From Novosphingobium cyanobacteriorum (lineage in GTDB: Bacteria; Pseudomonadota; Alphaproteobacteria; Sphingomonadales; Sphingomonadaceae): a DNA stretch of 64,000 nucleotides. The stretch covers positions 163,030 through 227,029 of the forward strand of contig NZ_JAROCY010000006.1 of NCBI RefSeq assembly GCF_029436685.1, read 5' to 3'. The position numbers and the translations under genes were made by a program. The notes beneath the pieces were generated by a model that saw only the letters and a list, made by a program, of their open reading frames with translations, did not search any database and had not been told where the DNA came from. This document shows positions 9,213 through 17,733 of this stretch, in pieces; the stretch's first letter is position 1, and each line of letters opens with the position of its first letter.

Positions 9213-9333
9213 GGCAGTCGGCTAAACCGGCAAAGCGCGATCCGCAACTTGCGAATCCTTGACTTCGTCCGGTGAATCGATAAGAGCCGCGCCTTCCCGA
9301 TAGGTATTATCGAACACAAAGCGAGTTTCAGCC

Positions 9334-9618
9334 ATGTCGCGCATCTGCGAACTGACCGGCAAGGGTCGCCAGGTCGGCCACAATGTCAGCCACGCCAACA
9401 ACAAGACCAAGCGTCTGTTCCTGCCCAACCTGCAGAACGTGACGCTGATGAGCGAGAAGCTGGACCGCAGCTTCAAGTTCCGCGTTTCCACGCACGGCCT
9501 GCGCTCGGTTGAGCACAACGGCGGCCTGGACAACTGGCTGCTGAAGCAGGACGACACCAAGCTGTCGGCCCGCGCCCTGAAGGTGAAGCGCGACCTCAAG
9601 AAGGCCGTCGCCGCCTGA
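9334..9618 (+). CDS. rpmB: 50S ribosomal protein L28
   Basis: The short basic protein begins [11 protein letters not shown] and continues through [13 protein letters not shown], the conserved start of bacterial L28. The 94-residue length is typical of alphaproteobacterial L28, which carries a C-terminal extension. It is monocistronic: 121 bases separate it from divergent tadA and a strong terminator follows. The product is a structural component of the large ribosomal subunit. Confidence 0.96.
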   Translation: MSRICELTGKGRQVGHNVSHANNKTKRLFLPNLQNVTLMSEKLDRSFKFRVSTHGLRSVEHNGGLDNWLLKQDDTKLSARALKVKRDLKKAVAA

Positions 9619-9657
9619 TTGCGCTCCGGTCGGCATGCCGACCGGGTGCCAAGCCAA

Positions 9658-9682
9658 AGCCCCGCTTCGGCGGGGCTTTTTG
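9658..9682 (+). terminator. Rho-independent terminator of rpmB
   Basis: An eight-base-pair GC stem (AGCCCCGC/GCGGGGCT) with a stable TTCG tetraloop is followed directly by a T-run, about 40 bases after the rpmB stop. A separate 20-base palindrome (CCGGTCGGC repeat, 9627-9646) lies between stop and terminator. Confidence 0.92.
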
Positions 9683-9691
9683 CGTATCTAC

Positions 9692-9964
9692 TTAGAGCGG
9701 CGTACCGTATATCTGACCCACCCTGATTGCCTCAGGAAGCTTCTCGGCAAGGAGCGCTGTGCAGGGCGGGCTGGTTTCCCGTCCCAGCAGCGTGACGCTG
9801 TCCGAGCCGCTTCCTGTGGCAACCGCGAAGCGGCGGGCCGCTTTTGGCCCAGCGCTTCGTCCCTCGTCGGTCACTATGCGACGGCATGGCTCCCTCCTCG
9901 CTCCTCGCGATGGGCCAAAATCGGCTCCGTCAGGGTGGATCAGATATACGGTACGCCGCTCTAA
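9692..9964. mobile_element. MITE-like element with 36-bp terminal inverted repeats
   Basis: The segment is bounded by inverted repeats at 9692-9727 and 9929-9964, both beginning TTAGAGCGGCGTACCG when read inward and differing at one of 36 positions. The 273-base element has no convincing gene; short frames on both strands are shadows across the repeats. The interior contains a small hairpin (AAGCGG/CCGCTT near 9827-9842). Size, long inverted repeats and lack of a transposase fit a non-autonomous MITE. The left end lies ten bases beyond the rpmB terminator and the right end reaches into the following gene. No clear target duplication is visible. Confidence 0.7.
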
Positions 9965-10940
9965 ACCGCAGCTTCAGCAGCAGGGTGCGTTGCAGGCGCA
10001 CCATCAGGTTGCTGTCCGAAATGATCCAGATGGCCGGCTTTCCATCGGCATCCGCGGTCACGGCCATTCCTTCGAAGTTGTCGCGGATGCGCGGGTCGTC
10101 GATTCGCGCAATCTCCTGCGTTGCCACGGTTGCGCCCGCCCGGATTGCCCGCGAATCGACAAGGGCGATGACGTTGCGAAAACCGGTGATCGAAAAGCTG
10201 CGCCCCAGCACCAGCAGCCGCCCATCGGGCAGTTGTTCCAGCTCCACCGGCCGGAACCCGGCCGGCATGGCGATGGTGAAGTGGCCAGGCCGCTGGGGGT
10301 GCGCCGGGCCGGGAATGCCGGAAAAGACAAGCCCGGGATGCAGCTTCTCGTCATCCCAATCGGTATAGGTCTCGCCCAGGATCACCAACCGCCCGTCCTG
10401 CAACAGGACCATCGCCTCGGGCCCCTTGTTTTCTGGCCATGCCGCCAGTTCGGGCACCGGGATCCGCCGATGCCGCACCAGATCAGGTGAGAAGCGATAG
10501 AGTTCACCCACGCCTTCCGAAGCAAGGACGATATCCTGGTTGGCGGGATCGACCACGAAGGCTTCCGCATCGGCCGATGGCGGCGGATCGCCCCACTTGC
10601 CGTGCATCGTCACCCCCTGTCGCAGCACCGCAAAGGGGCCGGGCCGGTCCGGCGGGACGAATTCCATGTAATCGTTGCGATCGCTGAGCGCGAGGATCGT
10701 CCCGCTCTTGAGCTGGCGCATCGCGGAAAAGTTGCCGAAATCGCGATAGACGCTGTTCAGCTGCCATGCGCCGACCAGTTCCAGCCGGCCAAGCTTCGGG
10801 ATGCCGCCGCCTGTCCGCAAATCAGGCATCAGGTCCGTCTTGCGCACCGGTGCGCCATAGCGCATCGGGCCGCCGGTACCGTGCTGGAGCAGCACCGCCG
10901 CCACCAGGGCCAGCACGACAAGGAGCGCAGGACGCTGCAT
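9930..10940 (-). CDS. Esterase-like activity of phytase family protein, 3' end altered by repeat
   Basis: The translated product resembles the phytase-like esterase family (PF13449 type): a beta-propeller-like protein with a signal peptide or anchor at residues 1-20, VPPDRPGPFA, and repeated glycine-rich strands ending near WIISDSNLMVRLQRTLLLKLRF. Such proteins are periplasmic or secreted; the substrate is uncertain. The last ten residues (RAAYRISDPP) and the stop codon are encoded by the terminal inverted repeat of the adjacent MITE-like element, so the native C-terminus was probably LRF followed by a stop. The start chosen is the Met at 10940; another Met lies six codons upstream. Confidence 0.75.
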   Translation of the reverse strand: MQRPALLVVLALVAAVLLQHGTGGPMRYGAPVRKTDLMPDLRTGGGIPKLGRLELVGAWQLNSVYRDFGNFSAMRQLKSGTILALSDRNDYMEFVPPDRPGPFAVLRQGVTMHGKWGDPPPSADAEAFVVDPANQDIVLASEGVGELYRFSPDLVRHRRIPVPELAAWPENKGPEAMVLLQDGRLVILGETYTDWDDEKLHPGLVFSGIPGPAHPQRPGHFTIAMPAGFRPVELEQLPDGRLLVLGRSFSITGFRNVIALVDSRAIRAGATVATQEIARIDDPRIRDNFEGMAVTADADGKPAIWIISDSNLMVRLQRTLLLKLRFRAAYRISDPP

Positions 10941-11011
10941 CGCGCCAGCGCTTGCCACACGCCGGGGCGCAGCGGAATCGGAAACTGTTGCTTCGTGGAA
11001 AAAGGCCTTTG

Positions 11012-11529
11012 TCAGGCCGGCTGGAAGCGCAGCGCGTCACCGTTCATGCAATACCGCTTGCCGGTGGGGGGCGGGCCATCGTCGAACACGTGGCCAAGGT
11101 GTCCGCCGCAGCGCGAGCAGTGCACTTCCGTCCGGCTCATGCCGAAGGAGCTGTCCGTGCTGGTGCCGACCGCACCCTTCAACGGGCGCCAGAAGCTGGG
11201 CCAGCCCGTGCCGCTTTCAAACTTCGTGGTGCTGGAGAACAGCGGATTGCCGTCAGCCGCACAGACGAACGTGCCCTTGCGGTGTTCCTTCAGCAGGGGC
11301 GAGGTGAAGGGGCGCTCGGTGCCCGCCTGGCGCAGTATGTATACTGGTCGGGCGTGAGCAGGCGCCGCCATTCGGCGTCGCTGTGCCGGACCGGAAACGT
11401 CCCCGCCACGGCCGGTCGCGCGCTGCAGGCGCCGGCAAAGGCCATGGCTGTTCCTGCACCCAGCATCCCGAGGAAACGGCGGCGGGTGGAGGCCTGGATC
11501 GATGCGGAATCGGCAAGCGGGGTCGTCAC
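11012..11529 (-). pseudogene. msrB: Tat-exported methionine-R-sulfoxide reductase, frameshifted
   Basis: Two overlapping frames together make one MsrB. The first frame (from about 11529) gives a Tat signal ([13 protein letters not shown]) and the start of the domain through LLTPDQY; the second frame continues [15 protein letters not shown] and runs through [13 protein letters not shown] to the catalytic Cys in RYCMNGD. The break is at about 11347-11352, inside GTATAC, and restoring one base would rejoin them. MsrB reduces methionine-R-sulfoxide in proteins. The first zinc CxxC is also missing (FVCAADG). The GTG start at 11529 has GAAGGG eight bases upstream. This could be a real inactivation or a sequence error. 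Confidence 0.75.
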
Positions 11530-11676
11530 CGGTGGTACCCTTCGAATGGTCCGTCCCGGGCGGGGCACGAGGGGGGCATCGGGTGGCCCCGCCCAGGACT
11601 GTGGCGGAGTTAACCCCGCCAGCCTGAACGCGGGGTGACCGCCGTCACACCGCATGCAGGAATGATCATCAAGGCC

Positions 11677-13011
11677 TCAATAGCGTTCGACCTCAACCTC
11701 CATGAGGCGGAAGCCATGCACGAAGTTGGCGCGGACCCGCTCCACTTTGCCCGCCACATGAACCCTCAGGCGGCGTTCGCGCATCTCTTCCAGCAGAACG
11801 CGCAACTGCAGCTCAGCCAGGCGCGCGCCCACGCAGCGGTGGATGCCATGGCCGAACGAAAGGTGCCGTCTTGCGTTCTCGCGCGTGACGATCAGCTTGT
11901 CGGGGTTTTCGAACACCGCTTCGTCGCGGTTGGCGGAGATGTACCACATCACCACCTTGTCACCCGCGCTTATCTGTTGCCCGAACAGCTCGGCATCGGA
12001 CACGGCGGTGCGGCGCATGTGCGACAGCGGGGTAACGAAGCGGATGCATTCCTGCACCGCGTTGGGGATCAGCGATCCATCGGCTTCAAGGATGGCGCGC
12101 TGATCGGGGAACTGGTGCAGCGCGTGGATGATGCCCGACATCGTGTTGCGCGTGGTATCGTTTCCGCCCACGATCAGCAGGATCAGGTTGCCCATGAATT
12201 CCTGCGGGCTCATGTGGTTCATCGCCGGGGAATGGATCATCATCGAGATCAGATCGGGCGAAGGCGGCCTCCCCATGCGATCGATCCACAGGCGCTGGAA
12301 ATAATGGGCCATTTCGCCCAGGAATTCAAAGCGCTGGTCAGAAAGCTCGCTCGCCAGCGTCAGCTCCACGTCGCCCGCCCAGTCTGACCAGAACGTCAGC
12401 AGTCGGCGGTCTTCCCACGGAAAGCCGAACAGGATCGCCAGCATGCCGGTGGTCAGTTCGATCGAAACCTGGTCCACCCAATCGAAACGTTCACCCAGCG
12501 GCAGCGAATCGAGAACGGCGGCCGTGCGGCGGCGGATCTCCGCCTCCATCTCCACGATCTTGCCCGGGGTGAACGCCGGGGCCACGGTGCGGCGCTGGCC
12601 GGTGTGTTCGGGCCGGTCCATCGCGATGAACATCGGCAGCTGGCGCTCCGCCAGCTTGGCCGGGTCGATATCGGGCGGTGGATCGCCGATCGTGATGCCG
12701 CCGTGCTGCCATGAGGAGGAAAAGATCTCGGGCAGCGATTCGACGTGGAGGACTGCCTTGTGGCTGACCACGTTCCAGTAATCGCCATAGGGCGTGCCGG
12801 TGACCTTGTTGACCGGCGCCTGCGCACGCATTTCCGCAAAGATCGGGCCCCAGGTGTCGTTCACATAGATGTCCGAGCGGCTGACGTCCCACGGGTGGGT
12901 GTGGACCGGGCGCGCCTGCGGATTGGCGTGCAGCCATTGTTCGAACACTTCGTTGGCGGTGGGCGACGAACGGTAGGTGAACGCAGTCTGGTCTGCGAAT
13001 TGCGTGGCCAT
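11677..13011 (-). CDS. Cytochrome P450, CYP153-like
   Basis: The 444-residue protein has the P450 hallmarks: I-helix GGNDTTRN, K-helix ECIR (ExxR), and the heme-binding loop FGHGIHRCVG with proximal Cys393. Segments such as PMFIAMDRPEHT and the I-helix through MSG resemble the CYP153 family of terminal alkane and fatty-acid hydroxylases, though I cannot assign a subfamily by eye. It is soluble and needs a ferredoxin and ferredoxin reductase; neither is adjacent, but an ArR-like reductase lies 3.4 kb away. The start has GGAGGATGCC directly upstream and a promoter is visible at 13058-13086. Confidence 0.9.
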   Translation of the reverse strand: MATQFADQTAFTYRSSPTANEVFEQWLHANPQARPVHTHPWDVSRSDIYVNDTWGPIFAEMRAQAPVNKVTGTPYGDYWNVVSHKAVLHVESLPEIFSSSWQHGGITIGDPPPDIDPAKLAERQLPMFIAMDRPEHTGQRRTVAPAFTPGKIVEMEAEIRRRTAAVLDSLPLGERFDWVDQVSIELTTGMLAILFGFPWEDRRLLTFWSDWAGDVELTLASELSDQRFEFLGEMAHYFQRLWIDRMGRPPSPDLISMMIHSPAMNHMSPQEFMGNLILLIVGGNDTTRNTMSGIIHALHQFPDQRAILEADGSLIPNAVQECIRFVTPLSHMRRTAVSDAELFGQQISAGDKVVMWYISANRDEAVFENPDKLIVTRENARRHLSFGHGIHRCVGARLAELQLRVLLEEMRERRLRVHVAGKVERVRANFVHGFRLMEVEVERY

Positions 13012-13057
13012 GGCATCCTCCGCGGACCCGTCGTGAATGCGAGTCCCTTGCAGAGGT

Positions 13058-13086
13058 ACTATTTCCGCAACCTACAAGGGTGTCAA
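13058..13086 (-). promoter_or_regulatory. Sigma-70-type promoter of the P450 gene
   Basis: On the minus strand a perfect TTGACA (13081-13086) is separated by 17 bases from AATAGT (13058-13063). This places the transcript start about 40 bases before the P450 ATG. The -10 box is imperfect. Confidence 0.5.
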
Positions 13087-13097
13087 TAAGGCGCAGC

Positions 13098-14306
13098 TCA
13101 GGCGGCCACGGCCTTTCGACGCTTCGCCTTGCGCGGGCGTGCCGGGCCGCTCTTCATCACCGTGCGACGGAACAGCTGCGATCCGAAGCGGACCATCAGC
13201 CCGACCCAGAGCGCCTGCCACGCCAGCGCCACAAGGTGGGGTGCGAGCGCGGAAGACTGGGCCGCGCTGGCCAGCATCGCATAGGGCGAGCTGACCGGGA
13301 AAACCCGCGAGGCCGTTTCGATCCACGTGCCGGGACGGGCCAGCGCATAGCTGGCGAAGAAGAACACGATCAGCTGCAGCATGGTGGCAGGCATCGACAG
13401 CGTCTGCACTTCGCGCACGGTCGTCGCCAGGCCGCCGATGGCGAGGAACATCGAGCCAAGCAGGAGGTAGGCCATCGCGAAGTAGGCAAAACCCAGCGCC
13501 AGGAACATCGGCCAGCCCACGGCCGGCGCGGCGAGCAGCGGGGCAGACTTCTGCCCCACCAGCACCAGCAGGCCATAGCCCGAACCCCACACCGCGATGC
13601 CGACCATGCTCACCGCCAGCATCGCGAACAGCTTGCCCAGGAACAGCGCGTCCATGGGAATGGAAGCGGCCAGCACTTCGATGATCTTGTTGGCCTTTTC
13701 CTCGACCAGGTTGGACAGGACCATGCCTGCCAGCAACATGGTGAGCAGGAACAGGAGCACCTGGCCCGCCTGCGCGGTCAGCACTTGTTCGTTGCGCTGC
13801 TTGGCCACGCTGGTCTTCACTTCGGCCACCTGCACGATCGGATAGCCCTGCGGCGCCTTTTCCACGGCACGCGCGGCAATCAGGCCGACGATGCCCTGCC
13901 ACTGGTCGATCCGTTCGGGCGTGCCGGTGAGCACCGGCGCGGCGCGGGTGCCGGTGATGATAGCGGCCACGCCCTGCCCACTGCCGAGCGCCACGCGCGC
14001 GTCGAACGCCTCGCCATCGCGCAACCGCTTGAGCACGACCAGTTCGGGCACGCGGCCATCGAGCTGTCGGGCCACGGCATCGCGCGCCACAACCATCAGG
14101 TCTCCTTCATGCGCGGGCATGGCCACGCCGATCACCGGGCGATCGAGATCGCGCTGGACCGTGGCGCCGATCGATCCGGCCATCATGCCCACGATCACCG
14201 GGAACAGCGGGCCGAGCAGGAAGAAGATGAACGCCTTGGAAAAGATCACCGCCACGAAATCGCGGCGCGCGACGACCCAGGCGGCGTGCAGGCGGTGCGA
14301 CAACAT
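13098..14306 (-). CDS. ABC-2 type transporter permease (NatB-like)
   Basis: The protein has an N-terminal transmembrane helix, a large extracytoplasmic domain (about residues 50-170), and a C-terminal bundle of five or six helices, the layout of ABC2_membrane_3 (NatB/YhaP) permeases. Its start overlaps the last base of the ATPase gene upstream, so the two make one exporter. NatAB of Bacillus extrudes sodium; related systems export other solutes and the substrate here is unknown. A basic tail (residues 385-400, ARPRKAKRRKAVAA) is cytoplasmic. 402 residues fits the family. Confidence 0.85.
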   Translation of the reverse strand: MLSHRLHAAWVVARRDFVAVIFSKAFIFFLLGPLFPVIVGMMAGSIGATVQRDLDRPVIGVAMPAHEGDLMVVARDAVARQLDGRVPELVVLKRLRDGEAFDARVALGSGQGVAAIITGTRAAPVLTGTPERIDQWQGIVGLIAARAVEKAPQGYPIVQVAEVKTSVAKQRNEQVLTAQAGQVLLFLLTMLLAGMVLSNLVEEKANKIIEVLAASIPMDALFLGKLFAMLAVSMVGIAVWGSGYGLLVLVGQKSAPLLAAPAVGWPMFLALGFAYFAMAYLLLGSMFLAIGGLATTVREVQTLSMPATMLQLIVFFFASYALARPGTWIETASRVFPVSSPYAMLASAAQSSALAPHLVALAWQALWVGLMVRFGSQLFRRTVMKSGPARPRKAKRRKAVAA

Positions 14307-15301
14307 CAGCGGCGACCCTCTTCTTCGGGATTGGCTTCCAGCGCCCGCGCCGCGGCTTCACCCGCGATGGCGACAAAGGCATCGTGCAGCCCGGCGCGTT
14401 CGATCGAAAGGCTGAGGATGCCCGCATCGCCCTCGATCAGTGCGCGCAGCAAGGGCTCGACCCCGCTTTCGGGCAGCGTGAAGTGCCAGAACGCCCCTTC
14501 GTGCCGGGCATCGGCAGGCAACGCGGCGCGCCATGGCCCGTCCTGTGCGCGCGTCTCCAGCCGCACCTGCGGACGCAGCCGGTCCCGCGCCACGTCCACC
14601 GGCCCGGCGAAGGGAACCTTCCCCCCCGCGATGATCGCCACCTGGTTGCACATGCGCTCGGCATGGGCGATGACGTGGGTGGAAAAGATCACCGTGGTGC
14701 CATCGGCCGCAAGCTGGCGGATCAGCCGCTCCAGCTTGCCCTGGTTCAGCGCATCGAGGCCGGAAAACGGTTCATCCAGCACAACAAGGTCAGGCTTGTG
14801 CACGAGGGTGCCAAGCAGCTGGACCTGCTGCGCCATGCCTTTGGAAAGCTGGCGGATCTGGCGATCGGCGGCATAGCCGAGGCCGTTCTCCTCCAGCAGT
14901 TCGCGCCCACGCCGGCGCCCCTCCTTCAACGGCACGCCACGCAGCGCGGCGAGAAAGGCGATCGCCTCATAGGCCTTCATCGCCGGATAGAGGCCGCGCT
15001 CTTCGGGCAGGTAACCGATCCGGCGGGCAACGTCGGTGGGCCGGTCATGCCCCAGCACGCGGCGATGGCCTTCGTCGGGATCGATGATGCCCAGCAGCAT
15101 GCGCAGCGTAGTCGTCTTGCCCGCGCCATTTGGGCCAAGGATGCCATAGATCGCGCCACGCGGCACCGAGATGTCGACGCCGTCCACCGCCGTGAAACCG
15201 TCGAACCGCTTGACCAGCCCGCGCGCCTCGATCGCCAGTTCGCGGCCGGCTGCGTCGACTTCATTGCCCTCCACAGCCCAAGTCCCTAACTCGATCTTCA
15301 T
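14306..15301 (-). CDS. ABC transporter ATP-binding protein (NatA-like)
   Basis: All ABC ATPase signatures are present: Walker A LGPNGAGKTTTL, signature LSKGMAQQ, Walker B LVVLDEPFSGLD, and the H-loop STHVIAHAE. The C-terminal extension of about 80 residues resembles the DUF4162 tail of NatA-like ATPases. I start it at the ATG at 15301 (MKIELGTW), since longer forms run into the divergent queG gene. It pairs with the following permease. The 46-base gap to queG must hold both promoters. Confidence 0.88.
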   Translation of the reverse strand: MKIELGTWAVEGNEVDAAGRELAIEARGLVKRFDGFTAVDGVDISVPRGAIYGILGPNGAGKTTTLRMLLGIIDPDEGHRRVLGHDRPTDVARRIGYLPEERGLYPAMKAYEAIAFLAALRGVPLKEGRRRGRELLEENGLGYAADRQIRQLSKGMAQQVQLLGTLVHKPDLVVLDEPFSGLDALNQGKLERLIRQLAADGTTVIFSTHVIAHAERMCNQVAIIAGGKVPFAGPVDVARDRLRPQVRLETRAQDGPWRAALPADARHEGAFWHFTLPESGVEPLLRALIEGDAGILSLSIERAGLHDAFVAIAGEAAARALEANPEEEGRR

Positions 15302-15347
15302 GGCGCATGGCGTTAACCCTAGGGCATGAACGAACGGGGCGGCAAGT

Positions 15348-16412
15348 TTGGTTAACGGCGCGGCAAGGCTTGTCTCCCGGCTGAAGGACGAGGCGGCGCG
15401 GCTGGGCTTTGCCGCCTGCGGCATCGCGCCTGCGGCCGACGACCCGGTGCGTGCCGAGCGGCTGGAGCAGTGGCTGGGCGAAGGCAGCCATGGCAGCATG
15501 GACTGGATGGAGACGCGCCTCCATCACCGCCGCGGCCCGCAATCGCTCTGGCCTGATGCGCGCAGCGTGATCGCGCTGGGCATGAGCTATGCCCCCGCTG
15601 CCGATCCGCTGGCGCTGGCGGGGAATCGTGGCCGCGCGCGCATCTCCACCTATGCGCGAGGGGCCGACTACCATGACGTGGTCAAGCGGATGCTCAAGGC
15701 GCTGGCGCGCTGGATTGTGGCCGAAGCGCCGGGGGCGGAGGTCAAGGTCTTCGTCGATACCGCTCCGGTGATGGAAAAGCCGCTGGGCCAGGCGGCGGGC
15801 ATCGGCTGGCAGGGCAAGCACACCAACCTGGTCAGCCGCAGCCATGGCTCATGGCTGTTCCTCGGGGCGATCTACACCACGCTGGACCTGCCAACCGATG
15901 GCGCACACCCGGATCGCTGCGGATCGTGCAGCGCGTGCCAGCAGGCCTGCCCCACGCAGGCCTTCCCCGCGCCCTATCGCCTCGATGCGCGACGCTGCAT
16001 CTCGTACCTCACGATCGAGCACAAGGGGCCGATTCCCGAGGAATTTCGCGCTGCGCTGGGCAACCGCATCTATGGCTGCGACGATTGCCTGGCCGTCTGC
16101 CCATGGAACAGCTTCGCCAGCGCGGCGCAGGCGAACCGGGCGTTTCTGCCCCGTGCGGAGCTGGCGGCGCCCCGGCTGGCGGATCTGCTGGCGCTGGACG
16201 ACGCCACGTTCCGCACCGTCTTTGCCGGATCGCCGATCAAGCGCATCGGGCGTGATCGCTTCGTGCGCAATTGCCTATATGCTGCCGGCAACAGCGGCGA
16301 TGCCACGCTGTTTGCCCCGGCCCAGCGCCTGCTGGCAGACCCTGACCCGGCCGTGGCGGAGGCGGCAAGCTGGGCGCTTGGCCGCCTCGCCGCGGTTATG
16401 CCAGTTCCTTGA
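15348..16412 (+). CDS. queG: Epoxyqueuosine reductase
   Basis: QueG reduces epoxyqueuosine to queuosine in tRNA, the last step of queuosine synthesis, using cobalamin and two [4Fe-4S] clusters. The cluster ligands appear as [16 protein letters not shown] and, with a later Cys set, [11 protein letters not shown]. The N-terminal domain carries [11 protein letters not shown] and IGWQGKHTN, characteristic of the family, and the C-terminal segment has HEAT-like features. 354 residues is normal. The start appears to be TTG at 15348, because the upstream ATG at 15326 is out of frame and closes at once. The 3' end overlaps the convergent reductase gene by 17 bases. Confidence 0.92.
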   Translation: MVNGAARLVSRLKDEAARLGFAACGIAPAADDPVRAERLEQWLGEGSHGSMDWMETRLHHRRGPQSLWPDARSVIALGMSYAPAADPLALAGNRGRARISTYARGADYHDVVKRMLKALARWIVAEAPGAEVKVFVDTAPVMEKPLGQAAGIGWQGKHTNLVSRSHGSWLFLGAIYTTLDLPTDGAHPDRCGSCSACQQACPTQAFPAPYRLDARRCISYLTIEHKGPIPEEFRAALGNRIYGCDDCLAVCPWNSFASAAQANRAFLPRAELAAPRLADLLALDDATFRTVFAGSPIKRIGRDRFVRNCLYAAGNSGDATLFAPAQRLLADPDPAVAEAASWALGRLAAVMPVP

Positions 16413-17622
16413 GCGGCACGCTGGCGTCGGCCAGCTTTTCGGGCGCGATCTGGGCGCGCGCTTCCACCAGCTTCTTGCCCTGGACATAGTCCTTGACCAT
16501 GTTCACGCAGTCCAGCGCCACAACCTTGCCCCCCTTCAGGTAAACCACCGAGAACGAGCGCGTGGCGGGATCGCCGCGCAGCACCGCCTGGTCATGCCCG
16601 GTGGAAAGGCCCACAGTCTGCAGCTTCAGGTCATACTGGTTTGACCAGAACCATGGCGTCGCCTTGTAAGGCACCAGGGTGCCGCAGATCGCCTTGGCGG
16701 CGGTGGTGGCCATGTCGTTGGCGTTCTGCACCGATTCCAGCCGCATCACCGCACCGTCGACGAAATCGTTGGCATGGGCGGCGCAATCGCCGATCGCATA
16801 GACATCGGGCAGCGAGGTGCGGCAGTATTCGTCCACGTCCACCCCGTTGCCGCCCGCCGCGCCTGCGGTCAGCAGCGGGCCCACGCAAGGCACGATGCCG
16901 ATGCCGACGATCACGATTTCGGCCGGCACGATCGAACCGTCCTGCATCTTCACGCCGGTCACCTTGGTGCCGTCGCCTTCGATGCAGTCCATCGCCGCGC
17001 CGGTGCGCAGGTCCACGCCATGGGCGCGGTGATCGGCCTGGTAGAATTCCGACAATGCCTCACCCGCCACGCGCGCCAGCACGCGGGGCAGCGCCTCCAG
17101 CAGCACGACCGAGCAGCCAAGCTTGGTCAGCACCGCCGCCGCCTCAAGCCCGATATACCCGCCGCCAATCACCACGGCGCGCTTTGCACCGGCATCCAGT
17201 TCACCCATCAGCCGGTCCACGTCCTCGCGCGTGCGCACCGCGTGGACCCCGGCAAGGTCTGCCCCGACGCAGGAAAGCCGGCGCGGATCGCCGCCGGCGG
17301 CCCAGATCATCGAACCATATTCGATGGTCTTGCCATCGGAAAGCGTCGCCACCTTCGCCGCCGGGTCGATCGCAGTCACTTCGGTGCCGAGACGCATTGT
17401 CACCTGCTTGTCCTGCCAGAACTGCGCCGGGCGGATCAGGATGCGGTCGAAGGTCTTGTCACGCGCCAGGTATTCCTTGGACAGCGGCGGGCGTTCATAG
17501 GGCAGTTCCGGTTCGCGCCCGATCACCACGATCGATCCTTCGAAACCGTTCTGACGCAGCGCGATGGCCGCCTGCGCGCCCCCGTGCCCTGCACCCACAA
17601 TCACCACATCTGCACGATCCAT
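16396..17622 (-). CDS. FAD-dependent ferredoxin reductase, ArR/putidaredoxin-reductase type
   Basis: The enzyme has two Rossmann motifs: FAD-binding [11 protein letters not shown] near the N-terminus and NAD-binding [12 protein letters not shown] at about residue 150, plus the FAD motif YAIGDCAAH. The whole sequence resembles ArR, the reductase that feeds P450s of Novosphingobium through a [2Fe-2S] ferredoxin. It lacks a CxxC disulfide. It probably transfers electrons from NADH to a ferredoxin, perhaps for the P450 upstream or for Rieske oxygenases elsewhere. The ATG at 17622 has GGGAGGA nearby; a Met twelve codons earlier lacks one. A tandem operator-like repeat lies 60-105 bases upstream. 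Confidence 0.9.
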   Translation of the reverse strand: MDRADVVIVGAGHGGAQAAIALRQNGFEGSIVVIGREPELPYERPPLSKEYLARDKTFDRILIRPAQFWQDKQVTMRLGTEVTAIDPAAKVATLSDGKTIEYGSMIWAAGGDPRRLSCVGADLAGVHAVRTREDVDRLMGELDAGAKRAVVIGGGYIGLEAAAVLTKLGCSVVLLEALPRVLARVAGEALSEFYQADHRAHGVDLRTGAAMDCIEGDGTKVTGVKMQDGSIVPAEIVIVGIGIVPCVGPLLTAGAAGGNGVDVDEYCRTSLPDVYAIGDCAAHANDFVDGAVMRLESVQNANDMATTAAKAICGTLVPYKATPWFWSNQYDLKLQTVGLSTGHDQAVLRGDPATRSFSVVYLKGGKVVALDCVNMVKDYVQGKKLVEARAQIAPEKLADASVPLKELA

Positions 17623-17682
17623 GCGAATCCTCCCGGCTTTGCGGGCCGGTTTGGACAAAAGTGGCGCGTCGTCAACTGATCG

Positions 17683-17726
17683 CGGTCAATTTGTCCGATC
17701 CGCCACGGTCAATATGTCCGATCCGC
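17683..17726 (-). promoter_or_regulatory. Tandem 21-bp operator-like repeat upstream of the ferredoxin reductase
   Basis: Two direct repeats, 17683-17703 and 17706-17726, differ at one of 21 positions (CGGTCAATTTGTCCGATCCGC on the plus strand in consensus, A/T at one site). Their starts are 23 bases apart, about two helical turns. Each contains an imperfect palindrome GGTCAA/TTGTCC, as expected for a dimeric repressor. Read toward the reductase each copy includes TTGACC, which could serve as a -35 box. Confidence 0.6.
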
Positions 17727-17733
17727 GACCAGG

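Noticed and set aside
9604..9650. Palindrome CCGGTCGGC after rpmB taken as a second terminator
   Set aside because: No T-run follows; the strong terminator is at 9658-9682.
16396..16412. Overlap of queG and the reductase gene as a sign of frame error
   Set aside because: Both C-termini look complete; short convergent overlaps are ordinary in this genome, as with tadA and the RNase gene.
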